From Paraburkholderia silviterrae (lineage in GTDB: Bacteria > Pseudomonadota > Gammaproteobacteria > Burkholderiales > Burkholderiaceae), in NCBI RefSeq assembly GCF_004353915.1, contig NZ_SMRP01000004.1, positions 1 through 64,000 of the forward strand: 64,000 nt of DNA, written 5' to 3'. The position numbers and the translations under genes were made by a program. Shown here one piece after another: positions 9,467-17,444 of the stretch (positions are counted from its first letter, which is position 1; each line of letters begins with the position of its first letter). Under the pieces are notes generated by a model. That model was not told where the DNA came from. It did no database searches and saw nothing but the letters and a program-made list of their open reading frames with translations.

Positions 9467-10327
9467 TTACTTCGCCTTCACGCGGCGCACGTGCTCTTCG
9501 AGCTCCGTGAACGACGGACGCTCGGTCGAGAACAGCACCTTGCGGCCGAACTCGACGGCAATGGCGGGCGCATAGCCGTTCAGGCTCGCGAGGATCGTCA
9601 CCTTGATGCACTGGAACATCTTGGTCGACTCGGTCACGCGCTGCTCCGCGAGGCTCGCGAGCGGGCCGATCAGGCCATACGAAAGCAGAATGCCGAGGAA
9701 GGTGCCCACCAGCGCCTGGGCGATCATCTCGCCGAGCACCGCGGGCGGCTTGTCGGCGGACGCCATGGTGTGCACGACGCCCATCACCGCCGCGACGATG
9801 CCGAACGCCGGCATCGCGTCGCCCACCTTCGAGAGCGCATGCGCGGGCGCCTCGCCTTCGGCGTGGTGCGTCTCGATCTCTTCGTCCATGAGGCTTTCGA
9901 TCTCGAAGGCGTTCATGTTGCCGCCCACCATGAGCCGCAGGTAGTCGGTGAGAAATTCGACGATGTGATGGTCGGACAGGATCTTCGGGTACTGCGTGAA
10001 GATCGGGCTCTTCTGCGGATCGTCGATATCGGCTTCGAGCGTGAGCGTGCCTTCCTTGCGCGCCTTCGCGAGCAGGACATAGAGCAGCGCGAGCAGCTCC
10101 ATGTACACGTCCTTGTTGTATTTGGCGCCCTTGAAGAGCGACGGAATGATGCGCAGCGTGGCCTTGATCGTCTTGATGCCGTTGCCGAGGATGAACGCAC
10201 CGACGCCCGCGCCGCCGATCATCAACAGCTCCATCGGCTGCATGAGCGCGCCCAGATGGCCGCCCTCCAGCGCGTAGCCGCCGAAGACGCAGACGATCGT
10301 CACGAGTGTTCCCACGATAATCAGCAC
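9467..10327 (-). CDS. motA: MotA flagellar stator protein
   Basis: The ion-channel partner of MotB, with four membrane segments: two near the N-terminus (VLIIVGTLVTIVCVFGGYAL and LLMIGGAGVGAFILGN) and two late (MPAFGIVAAVMGVVHTM and ALVGTFLGILLSYGLIGPLA). The cytoplasmic loop contains EIETHHAEGEAPAHAL. The GTG at 10327 is chosen because a GAGGA lies about eight bases upstream and it gives 286 residues starting directly at TM1, as in the family. An in-frame ATG at 10366 would add 13 polar residues. Upstream lies a repeat region where flhC is normally found. Confidence 0.95.
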   Translation of the reverse strand: MLIIVGTLVTIVCVFGGYALEGGHLGALMQPMELLMIGGAGVGAFILGNGIKTIKATLRIIPSLFKGAKYNKDVYMELLALLYVLLAKARKEGTLTLEADIDDPQKSPIFTQYPKILSDHHIVEFLTDYLRLMVGGNMNAFEIESLMDEEIETHHAEGEAPAHALSKVGDAMPAFGIVAAVMGVVHTMASADKPPAVLGEMIAQALVGTFLGILLSYGLIGPLASLAEQRVTESTKMFQCIKVTILASLNGYAPAIAVEFGRKVLFSTERPSFTELEEHVRRVKAK

Positions 10328-10516
10328 TGCCGGGTCCTCACTGGAAGATTGCGACGCGTGCCCCATCGGCCCGCGCCCTTGATTGGGTTTACGGCACCGG
10401 CGCGGAAAACTTTGAGATCGGGCAGAGGCGTGTTTATCGCAGGGGCAAACGTTTCAGGGCCGGCTCGGAAAGTCGCGCCGCACGGGCATGCCGACGGGTG
10501 GCCGGCGAGGACGTCA

Positions 10517-10924
10517 CTAGCGGGATAGTTGGCCGCAATCTGTCGCTCTTTTTAGAGCCGCCGCCGATGGCCGGGCAACGCGGCCGCGAGCACGAATTGG
10601 ATTGAAGCGGCAGGGTTGAAGCGCCAGGGTTGAAACGGCAGGGTTGATGCCGCGGGGTTGGATCGCCGGATATGGAGCGACAGGGTTGAAGCCACGGGGT
10701 TGGATCGCCGGGTATGGAGCGGCAGGGTTGAAGCCACGGGGTTGGATCGCCGGATATGGAGCGACAGGGTTGAAGCCGCGGGGTTGGATCGCCGGGTATG
10801 GCGCGACAGGGTTGTAGCCACGAGGTTGGATCGCCGGGTGTGGCGCGGCGTGGATCGGTCTGCGCGCATCAAGCGCAGCAGCCAGAATGGCACAGGCCGC
10901 CGGCTCAGCCGACCTGTTCGACAC
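10517..10924 (-). CDS. Doubtful Pro-rich repeat ORF at the expected flhC position
   Basis: A 135-codon ORF begins at a GTG that overlaps the last 20 bases of flhD and ends before motA. Its middle is five near-identical 14-residue repeats of the type PRGFNPVAPYPAIQ, produced by a 42-bp DNA repeat. Because 42 is a multiple of three, another minus-strand frame is also open across the repeat (10552-11022), so openness is weak evidence for coding. Codons such as GCT, CCA, TAT and CAA are untypical of the neighbours. It has no similarity to FlhC that I can see. Probably non-coding. Confidence 0.2.
   Translation of the reverse strand: MSNRSAEPAACAILAAALDARRPIHAAPHPAIQPRGYNPVAPYPAIQPRGFNPVAPYPAIQPRGFNPAAPYPAIQPRGFNPVAPYPAIQPRGINPAVSTLALQPCRFNPIRARGRVARPSAAALKRATDCGQLSR
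10649..10858. repeat. 42-bp tandem repeat, 5 copies, between flhD and motA
   Basis: Five consecutive 42-bp units at 10649, 10691, 10733, 10775 and 10817, differing at only a few positions; the last is more degenerate. A weaker half-unit pattern (AGGGTTGAA steps) continues to about 10615. The array occupies the flhD-motA interval, where Burkholderia-type operons carry flhC. Confidence 0.95.
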
Positions 10925-11222
10925 TCTGGCCGGCCATTAGCATGGCGGCGTGGATCTGCGCGGCTTTGCCCTTCTCGGCAAGCGCGCTCAGGATCGCGTG
11001 CTCGTCGAAGCGGAAGCGGCACAGGAGCTGGCTGGACGCGGCAAGGCGCGCGGTCTGCGCGGCGGTGAGCCGGGTCAGCGCGTCGGCCAGTTGCTCGGAG
11101 AGGCCCATGCGGAACATGCCGGCCGGCCGGTCTTCGCGAAGCAGCCGTTGCGCGAGCAACAGGTATGACAGATTGACTTCATTGATCTCGCTGAGCATGT
11201 CGCTTGGCGTCATCGCGCTCAT
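10905..11222 (-). CDS. flhD: FlhD flagellar master transcriptional regulator subunit
   Basis: A 105-residue protein recognisable as FlhD by EINEVNLSYLLLAQRLLREDRPAGMFRMGLSEQ-type sequence (residues ~12-45) and the following TAAQTARLAASSQLLCRFRFDE segment. FlhD forms a heterohexamer with FlhC that activates class II flagellar promoters; FlhC supplies zinc binding and most DNA contact. Here flhC does not follow. A run of five G lies upstream of the ATG at 11222; an in-frame ATG at 11213 is possible. The gene heads the mot-che genes, so it may still drive their transcription. Confidence 0.93.
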   Translation of the reverse strand: MSAMTPSDMLSEINEVNLSYLLLAQRLLREDRPAGMFRMGLSEQLADALTRLTAAQTARLAASSQLLCRFRFDEHAILSALAEKGKAAQIHAAMLMAGQSVEQVG

Positions 11223-11832
11223 GGATTCCCCCGAATTCGAAACCTAGCGGCTGGTCAAGCCTGTAACGGAAACGTTTGCTCGTTCGTCTTGATGCCAACA
11301 GGCGCGCGTTTGGCGCGCGGCAAGGCGAACGGCCCGTTTAGTGGTCGTCCACGCATTGTGGCGAGGGTGCACGCAAATGGAAATTGGACGGATGCCGCGA
11401 CGCGTTGCGAGAAAAATTTCCCTTTTTATGTAGGAATTTTTCTGACAAGTCGAGAAAAAGAGAGATGGAAAGCTGCCCAAACGATGCTGATGGTATATTT
11501 TCCTAATCGTCTGTCGATTATAAAAGCCTTTTCATTGATGTGTAACGAATGTGCACACAGGGTCTGAACATATTGCCGTGCTCAGGCACGTGAATTGCGG
11601 ATTGCCGCGCTCCCGCGCGTCGCGCTTTGCAAAGCGTGCTTACAGGGGGTGTTTCCCGCTGTAACAACATTAAGTGATTGCAAAACAACTCGTCTCGCGC
11701 ATTCAAATGTTCATAATCGAGTCTCAGGGATAACCCGATACCGCAGTGCCCGCCTCAGCCGATTGCGCCTGACCGAGCACTTTTTGTTGTCAGTCGCACG
11801 ACACGCGGCCAATGCCCAAGGAGATCTAGCCA
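11223..11832. other. 610-bp intergenic region upstream of flhD with AT-rich inverted repeat
   Basis: No gene is supported here. The region separates the divergent flhD and glycosyltransferase genes and should hold both promoters. It is AT-richer than its surroundings around 11405-11560. An imperfect inverted repeat lies at 11410-11421 (AGAAAAATTTCC) and 11433-11443 (GGAATTTTTCT). TATAAA-like and TATATT-like sequences occur at 11510-11530, but I could not assign a -35/-10 pair. Master flagellar operons commonly have long, multiply regulated leaders, so this is a likely regulatory region. Confidence 0.5.
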
Positions 11833-12900
11833 ATGCGAATCGCACAAATTGCGCCACTTTACGAAGCCGTTCCGCCGAAACTCTACGGCGGCACCGAGCG
11901 CGTCGTGTCCTACCTGACCGAAGCGCTGGTGGACCTTGGCCACGACGTGACGCTGTTCGCCAGCGGCGATTCGGTCACATCGGCCAAGCTCGAAGCCGCC
12001 TGGCCGCGCGCGCTGCGCCTCGACCCGACGATCCGCGACGCGCTCGCCCCGCACATCGTCCTACTCGAGCGCGTACGCCAAATGGCGCACGAGTTCGACG
12101 TGCTGCACTTTCACCTCGACTATCTGCCGTTCCCGCTGTTCTCGACGCTCGACACGCCGTTCGTGACGACGCTGCATGGCCGGCTCGATTTGCCCGAGCT
12201 GCAGCCGGTGTTCGATTCGTTCTCCGAGGCTCCCGTCATTTCGATTTCGGATTCGCAGCGCCAGCCGCTTGACCAGGCCAACTGGCTGAACACGATCTAT
12301 CACGGCCTGCCGAAGAACCTGCTCACGCCGCAGACCAGCCGCAAGCCCGAATATCTCGCGTTCCTCGGCCGCATCTGCCCGGAAAAGCGCGTGGACACCG
12401 CCATCAAGATCGCCGCGCTCTCCGGCCTGCCGCTGAAGATCGCAGCCAAGGTGGACAAGGTCGACCAGGACTACTTCAAGACCGAGATCGAGCCGCTGCT
12501 TTCGCAGGCGCACGTGGAGTTCGTCGGCGAGATCAACGAAGCGCAGAAACCCGAGTTCCTCTCGGGCGCCAAAGCGCTGCTGTTCCCGATCGACTGGTCC
12601 GAGCCGTTCGGCCTCGTCATGATCGAGGCAATGGCGTGCGGCACGCCCGTGATCGCCTTTAACCGCGGCTCGGTGCCCGAAGTGATCGATCCGGGCGTGA
12701 CCGGCTATATCTGCGAGGACGTCCAGGGCGCCGTGGCGGCGCTGCAAAACATCGACACGCTTTCGCGCGAAGCCATTCGCGCGCAGTTCGAGCGCCGCTT
12801 CACCTCGCACACCATGGCCAGTAATTATGTCGAAAGCTATTCGGCGCTGATCGAAGCCACGCGGCGTCCAGTGCTTCGCCGTGTCGCAGCCGCGGGCTGA
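11833..12900 (+). CDS. Glycosyltransferase family 4 protein
   Basis: A 355-residue GT-B-fold glycosyltransferase. The N-terminal domain begins MRIAQIAPLYEAVPPKLYGG with the usual Gly-rich acceptor-side loop. The C-terminal GT4 domain starts near YLAFLGRICPEKRVD and includes the EX7E motif EPFGLVMIE and the nucleotide-sugar site MACGTPVIAF. No signal or membrane segment is present, so it is cytosolic. AAGGAG precedes the ATG. It is divergent from flhD and ends in a terminator shared with the convergent H-NS gene. The acceptor and product are unknown; similar small GT4 proteins act in polysaccharide or trehalose-type synthesis. Confidence 0.85.
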   Translation: MRIAQIAPLYEAVPPKLYGGTERVVSYLTEALVDLGHDVTLFASGDSVTSAKLEAAWPRALRLDPTIRDALAPHIVLLERVRQMAHEFDVLHFHLDYLPFPLFSTLDTPFVTTLHGRLDLPELQPVFDSFSEAPVISISDSQRQPLDQANWLNTIYHGLPKNLLTPQTSRKPEYLAFLGRICPEKRVDTAIKIAALSGLPLKIAAKVDKVDQDYFKTEIEPLLSQAHVEFVGEINEAQKPEFLSGAKALLFPIDWSEPFGLVMIEAMACGTPVIAFNRGSVPEVIDPGVTGYICEDVQGAVAALQNIDTLSREAIRAQFERRFTSHTMASNYVESYSALIEATRRPVLRRVAAAG

Positions 12901-12992
12901 ATGCGCGGCATGCCTCACTTTGAGATAAAAAGGCAAAAAAAAGGCAGTGTGAATCGTTTGCGCACACTGTAATAGCCCGATTGCCCACAGCT

Positions 12993-13026
12993 AAAAAAGA
13001 GCCGCATGTTTCATGCGGCTCTTTTT
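12993..13026. terminator. Bidirectional Rho-independent terminator
   Basis: A stem of GAGCCGCATG with its complement across a TTT loop, flanked by A-rich and T-rich runs on both sides. It can terminate both the glycosyltransferase gene (plus) and the H-NS gene (minus). Confidence 0.9.
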
Positions 13027-13105
13027 ATTTGGATAAACCAATACGCCGGGGCGGTTCCGCGCGGCTCGCCCGGCACCGTGCGACCTGACATTTACATAAC
13101 GGCAA

Positions 13106-13402
13106 TCAGGCGATCAAATAACGCTCGCGATTCTTGCCCGCAATCCATTTGGGCGGCTTGCCGCGCCCGCTCCAGGTCGCGCCCGTCTTCGGATCCTGAT
13201 AGCGCGCGGGCAGCGGCGCCTTCTTGGGCGGGCGTCCGCGCTTGGCGGCCGCCGCAAAGCCGAGGTCCTGGGCCGACAGGCCGTACTCGACGATCTTCTC
13301 GCGGATCATTGCGATGACGTCGGCGATTTCCGTGCGCCGTGCTTCATCGGCCTGCGCCTGAAGTTTGGCGATCTGAGCCTTGAGTTCTGAATATTGCGAC
13401 AT
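13106..13402 (-). CDS. H-NS-family nucleoid protein
   Basis: A 98-residue H-NS/Bph3-type protein. Residues ~1-45 are a charged oligomerisation helix (SELKAQIAKLQAQADEAR). A flexible linker holds AKRGRPPKK, an AT-hook-like minor-groove motif. The C-terminal DNA-binding domain reads YQDPKTGATWSGRGKPPKW. The ATG at 13402 is chosen over one five codons upstream because a G-rich Shine-Dalgarno run directly precedes it. Such proteins bind AT-rich DNA and silence transferred or regulated genes. The upstream region (13403-13684) is itself AT-rich, which would allow autoregulation. Confidence 0.9.
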   Translation of the reverse strand: MSQYSELKAQIAKLQAQADEARRTEIADVIAMIREKIVEYGLSAQDLGFAAAAKRGRPPKKAPLPARYQDPKTGATWSGRGKPPKWIAGKNRERYLIA

Positions 13403-13684
13403 ACTCCCCCCCTTCATTGTCTATCTAACTGACTCGAACGCAGATTAGACGCAAATAAGAGAATTAGCAATCAAGGCTAATACTGCTTTATCGGGATATT
13501 GCGGCATTTAACGATTGCGTGCGGGAAGCCACACTCGGAACGCATCTACCGCAATAATGAGAGCAATTACTGCGGAATTGACAATCCTTCACACCCGCGC
13601 TTTTCGTGAATCCCTAGAATCTGGCATTTCCTGGCGCCGGCGCTTTCCCGGTTCCCGTCAAATATCTTTTCGAGGCATCACGAA

Positions 13685-14431
13685 ATGCACTTATCCAAAC
13701 GACTTCTTGCCGAGCTTTTCGGCACCTTCTGGCTCGTGCTCGGCGGTTGCGGCAGCGCCGTGCTCGCTGCGCATTTCGACGGCCCGGTGCAGGGGCTCGG
13801 CATCGGCTTTGTGGGCGTCGCACTCGCATTCGGCCTGACGGTGCTCACCATGGCATTCGCCATCGGCCATATTTCGGGCTGCCATCTGAATCCCGCGGTG
13901 AGCGTCGGTCTCATGCTCGCAGGCCGCTTTCCGGCGCGTGACGTCGTGCCGTACGTCGTCGCTCAGGTGATCGGCGCGGTGCTCGGCGCGGCCACGCTCG
14001 CCTGCATCGCCACCGGCAAGCCGGGCTTCGACCTCGTCGCGAGCGGCTTCGCCACCAACGGCTACGGCGATCACTCGCCGGGCCACTACGCGCTGGCCGC
14101 GGCATTCGTCTGCGAAGTCGTGATGACCGCGTTCTTCCTCTTCGTGATCCTCGGCGCGACCGACAAGCGCGCGCCCGCGGGCTTCGCGCCGATCGCCATC
14201 GGCCTGTGCCTCACGCTGATCCACCTGATCTCGATCCCGGTCACCAATACGTCCGTGAACCCGGCGCGCTCGACCGGCCCGGCGCTCTTCGTGGGCGGCG
14301 AGGCGATCTCGCAGCTGTGGCTCTTCTGGGTCGCGCCGATCATCGGCGCAGCGATTGCCGGCGTGGTCTACCCGATGATCGCGGGACGCCGCGAAGCCGT
14401 GGCGGAACTTCCGGCTCGCGTGCAGGCATAA
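13685..14431 (+). CDS. aqpZ: Aquaporin Z-type water channel
   Basis: A 248-residue MIP-family membrane protein with six predicted helices and the two half-helix signatures [10 protein letters not shown] and [12 protein letters not shown]. The His in [20 protein letters not shown] together with the narrow-filter Arg after the second NPA fits a water-selective aquaporin rather than a glycerol facilitator. It is a single gene followed by a strong hairpin. A TTGACA lies at 13578-13583 upstream, but no -10 sits at a normal distance. Confidence 0.93.
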   Translation: MHLSKRLLAELFGTFWLVLGGCGSAVLAAHFDGPVQGLGIGFVGVALAFGLTVLTMAFAIGHISGCHLNPAVSVGLMLAGRFPARDVVPYVVAQVIGAVLGAATLACIATGKPGFDLVASGFATNGYGDHSPGHYALAAAFVCEVVMTAFFLFVILGATDKRAPAGFAPIAIGLCLTLIHLISIPVTNTSVNPARSTGPALFVGGEAISQLWLFWVAPIIGAAIAGVVYPMIAGRREAVAELPARVQA

Positions 14432-14453
14432 GAGGACTCACGCGGTTCGATAC

Positions 14454-14477
14454 ACGGGCGCTTCGGCGCCCGTTTTT
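14454..14477 (+). terminator. Rho-independent terminator after aqpZ
   Basis: Perfect 8-bp stem ACGGGCGC/GCGCCCGT with a TTCG tetraloop, followed by a run of T. Confidence 0.93.
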
Positions 14478-14600
14478 GTTTTTGCTTTCGCTTTTTGCGG
14501 ACCTTTTCGCGCGCCAGCGAGATGCACGAGCACGCAAGCCGCCTGTGGCGGCGCTGCTAGAATCGGGCGACCCATTCATCTCGAATTCAAGGCGCACAGC

Positions 14601-15326
14601 ATGAAGCGTTCACGACCTCCGCTGGGCCGCTTCACCGTTGCGATGAGACTCGACGCTCAGACGCTTCGCCCCCTGGCGCGCAGTGCTGCGATTCTGGCGA
14701 CGCTGCTCGCGGCGGCCACCGGCGGCGTACTCGCGAGTGCGGGCACAGCGCACGCCGCAGGCACACAGGACATCGAAACACTGGTTTTCGTGCGTCACGG
14801 CGAAAAGCCTGCCGCAGGCCTCGGCCAGCTCGACTGCAAGGGATTGAACCGGGCTCTCGCGCTGCCCGCCGTGATTGCCGCGAAGTACGGCAAGCCCGAT
14901 GCGATCTACGCGCCGGACCCGAGCGGGCAGAAGAACGACGGTGGGCAGACTTATTACTATGTGCGCCCGCTCGCGACCGTCGAGCCCACGGCCATCCAGT
15001 TCGGCCTGCCGATCCGGACGCCCTATGGCTATGCCCAGACCGACGCCCTCGAGAAAACGCTGCTCGATCCGGCGTGGCGCAACCGCACCGTGCTGGTCGG
15101 ATGGGAGCACCGCGAAATCGAGACGCTGGTGCGCAAGATCGTGGCCGAGCATGGCGGGCAGGCAACCGACGTGCCCAAATGGAAGAGCGCCGACTTCGAC
15201 AGCATCTACGTCGTGCGCATCGACTGGAGCGGCGCCACGCCGAGTGCGCGCTTCAGCCACGACCACGAGGGCCTCGACGGCCGGTCGGACGAATGCCCGT
15301 GTGCGGCGCTTCCCGCCGCGCAATAG
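14601..15326 (+). CDS. Exported histidine-phosphatase superfamily protein
   Basis: A 241-residue protein with a signal peptide: a basic N-terminus, a hydrophobic stretch SAAILATLLAAATGGVLA and an AHAAG-type cleavage region near residue 53. The mature part begins with the RHG motif FVRHGEKPAAG of the phosphoglycerate-mutase/histidine-phosphatase clan, and the second catalytic His lies in VLVGWEHREIE. The substrate is unknown. The start may be the ATG at 14643, which would leave a more usual signal peptide. It is convergent with the HAD phosphatase gene, separated by a G/C/A microsatellite. Confidence 0.78.
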   Translation: MKRSRPPLGRFTVAMRLDAQTLRPLARSAAILATLLAAATGGVLASAGTAHAAGTQDIETLVFVRHGEKPAAGLGQLDCKGLNRALALPAVIAAKYGKPDAIYAPDPSGQKNDGGQTYYYVRPLATVEPTAIQFGLPIRTPYGYAQTDALEKTLLDPAWRNRTVLVGWEHREIETLVRKIVAEHGGQATDVPKWKSADFDSIYVVRIDWSGATPSARFSHDHEGLDGRSDECPCAALPAAQ

Positions 15327-15429
15327 GCGAGGCCTAAGGCAAACGGAACGGCCAGCGCCCCACGCCGAGGCTCCACGCTCACGCCAGCGATATGCGCCAC
15401 CCGATACGCGAGACGCAATACGCGGCGCG

Positions 15430-15495
15430 GGCAGGCAGGCAGGCGGGCAGGCGGCAGGCAGCAGGCAGCAGGCAGCAGGCAGCAGGCAGCAGGCA
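15430..15495. repeat. GCAGGCA microsatellite, six 7-bp copies plus GGCA-rich lead-in
   Basis: Six exact copies of GCAGGCA at 15454-15495, preceded by irregular GGCA/GGCG tetranucleotides from 15430. It lies between the convergent 3' ends of two genes and ends 12 bp from the HAD stop codon. Confidence 0.95.
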
Positions 15496-15507
15496 GGTTA
15501 GTCTGGC

Positions 15508-16332
15508 TTAGCGCGCCAGTTCGTCGTCCAGCGCAAAGAGCTTGCGCAGGTGATGGGCGACGCCCGCCTCGAAGTTGTTGCCGATGCGCGGCACCTGAGG
15601 CAGACGCGCGATCAAGTCGGGATTCGCGTTGTTCATCATGAACGGATGACCGGCGGTTTCGAGCAGGTCAATGTCGTTCATGTTGTCGCCGAACGCCACG
15701 CAACGCGCAGCATCCACATTCAGACGGTCGAGCACGACACTCAACGCGCGCCCCTTGGAGACGCCCGCGACCATCACTTCCAGGCAATCGGGCAGGGAGT
15801 AGGTGATATAGAGCGCGTCGCCGAACTCACGCTCGAGATTGTGCTGAACGTGCGCGAGATCGACCGGATCGCCGATATAGAGCGCCTTGGCGACCCCCGC
15901 GCCGCCGAGCGCGCCGAGGTCCTCAGCGACGCGATACGTGAAGCCCGAATCCTGATGGTAGGCGAGCAGCTCGGGCGCATCGCGGTCGATGAACCATTCC
16001 TTGTCGGTAAAGAGGCTCACGATCACGCGGCCATGCGCACCCACAGTGTCCGGCGCGGCGAGGCGGCGCACGACGGCCTCGGGCACGTTGCGCGCGTGGA
16101 TCAGCGCGTCGTCGGGGCCATGCACGCGCGCACCGTTCGACGTGATCAGGTAGGCGGGAATGCCAAGCAAGCCGCGGATGCTCGCCACGTCACAGTAATG
16201 GCGGCCGGTCGCGATGATGAACTGAAGCCCTTGTGCCTCAAGCTTCTTGAACGTGGCAACCGTAAACGGATCCAGCTGATGGTCGGCGTTGAGCAGCGTT
16301 CCGTCGAGATCGGTTGCGATGACCTTGTACAT
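15508..16332 (-). CDS. Cof-type HAD-superfamily sugar-phosphate phosphatase
   Basis: A 274-residue cytosolic HAD-IIB (Cof/YidA-like) hydrolase. Motif I is ATDLDGTLL with the nucleophile Asp and the acid/base Asp; motif II is IIATGRHY; the conserved Lys is in AGVSKGRAL; motif IV is FGDNMNDIDLL. The cap domain occupies the middle. Members hydrolyse phosphorylated sugars or flavin and thiamine phosphates with low specificity, so no substrate is assigned. It is 59 bp downstream of the kinase-like gene in the same direction and may be co-transcribed with it. Confidence 0.88.
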   Translation of the reverse strand: MYKVIATDLDGTLLNADHQLDPFTVATFKKLEAQGLQFIIATGRHYCDVASIRGLLGIPAYLITSNGARVHGPDDALIHARNVPEAVVRRLAAPDTVGAHGRVIVSLFTDKEWFIDRDAPELLAYHQDSGFTYRVAEDLGALGGAGVAKALYIGDPVDLAHVQHNLEREFGDALYITYSLPDCLEVMVAGVSKGRALSVVLDRLNVDAARCVAFGDNMNDIDLLETAGHPFMMNNANPDLIARLPQVPRIGNNFEAGVAHHLRKLFALDDELAR

Positions 16333-16391
16333 GGCTATCCGGGGGACTGGGGGAAACCCTCAATCCTAGCACCTGAAGGGGAGCGCAGGCG

Positions 16392-17276
16392 CTAAGCGCT
16401 GCCCAGCCGCTCGGCCTCGCGCCGTGCGAGCCGCAAGGCTCCACAGGTGGAGTCGGCGAGCGGCGCGCGCAGCCGCTCGCGCACGGCTTGCGGCACCCAG
16501 GCGGTGAGTGGCTGGCCGAGCCCGCCGGCGAGCGCCGCTGGCAACGCGGCTTCGGGATCGAGCGCCACGATCAGGCGCGCCACGGCCTCGCCAGCCTCGG
16601 CCAGCAGCTTCGCCACGAACGGGTGATCGCGGTGCGCGAGCACCACGGGCGCGAGGCTCGCGTAGGCGGTCTGGTTGGCCGCGCATTGCCAGACGATCAG
16701 GCTCTCGCGGTCGGCCGCGCCGATATGGGCGAGCAGCGCTCGCGAAAGCGCGTCGGGCACGACGCGGCCATCGAGCGACTGCTGTGCCCACACGATCGCG
16801 CGCAGGCCAAACCATGCGCCGCTCGCTTCATCGCCCGACGGAAAGCCGAAACCACCCGCAATGCGGCAGACGCCGTGCGCGTCGAGCACGGCGGCGATGC
16901 TGCCCGTGCCGAGCGCCACGACCACGCCGGGCTCGCCGCCGTGCGCGCCCAGCAGCGTCGTATAGGCGTCGCTCTCGACCGCGAGGCCCGCGACGGGCGG
17001 CGCCACGGCGCGAAACGCGGCGAGCCAGTCGGGATTGTTCACGCCCGCGAGGCCGCAGCCGAGCACGCAGCGCGACCAGTCGAACGCCAGCCCGGCTTGC
17101 GCAAAGGCGGCGCGCGCGCCTTCTTCGATCGACTGCCAGGCGCTCGCGATGCCGAGCCCGAGCCCTGACGGGCCCGCGGACGCACGCGCGAGTTCGGCGC
17201 CCTGGGGGTCGCCCAGCGCGACGCGCGTGCCGGTGCCGCCGCCATCCACGCCGATCAACCAGGAATATTTCTGCAT
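16392..17276 (-). CDS. N-acetylglucosamine kinase-like ATPase (BadF/BadG/BcrA/BcrD family)
   Basis: A 294-residue sugar-kinase-fold ATPase of the actin/hsp70 superfamily. PHOSPHATE-1 is LIGVDGGGTGTRVAL; PHOSPHATE-2 is VVALGTGSIAAVLD; a GGFGFPSGDEASGAWFG segment is typical of bacterial GlcNAc/glucosamine kinases in this family. AALAGGLGQPLTAW near the C-terminus matches the adenosine motif. It likely phosphorylates N-acetylglucosamine from cell-wall recycling or chitin, but the substrate is an inference. It is followed in the same direction by the HAD phosphatase gene. Confidence 0.82.
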   Translation of the reverse strand: MQKYSWLIGVDGGGTGTRVALGDPQGAELARASAGPSGLGLGIASAWQSIEEGARAAFAQAGLAFDWSRCVLGCGLAGVNNPDWLAAFRAVAPPVAGLAVESDAYTTLLGAHGGEPGVVVALGTGSIAAVLDAHGVCRIAGGFGFPSGDEASGAWFGLRAIVWAQQSLDGRVVPDALSRALLAHIGAADRESLIVWQCAANQTAYASLAPVVLAHRDHPFVAKLLAEAGEAVARLIVALDPEAALPAALAGGLGQPLTAWVPQAVRERLRAPLADSTCGALRLARREAERLGSA

Positions 17277-17444
17277 GATGTTTGCCGCGCCGTGCGCGAG
17301 CCGTTGAGTTGAGGATTATCGGGCACTGAGTCGTGCCGCAGAGACTAACGGCTCAGCGCCTTTCGCACAATTGGCCGGATGGCCAGGTGGCGGAGCATGG
17401 CCAATCCGCTATCCTTGCCGGGCTACTCGCAAGGAGAACTCACC

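Noticed and set aside
10328..10366. motA start at the ATG 10366
   Set aside because: It adds 13 polar residues before the first membrane segment; the GTG at 10327 has a good Shine-Dalgarno and gives the family length of 286.
10649..10858. CRISPR array
   Set aside because: The 42-bp units are directly adjacent with no variable spacers, and no cas genes are present. It is a tandem repeat.
13578..13620. Sigma-70 promoter for aqpZ (TTGACA ... TAGAAT)
   Set aside because: The two hexamers are 31 bases apart, too far for one promoter, and no other -10 lies at 16-18 bases.
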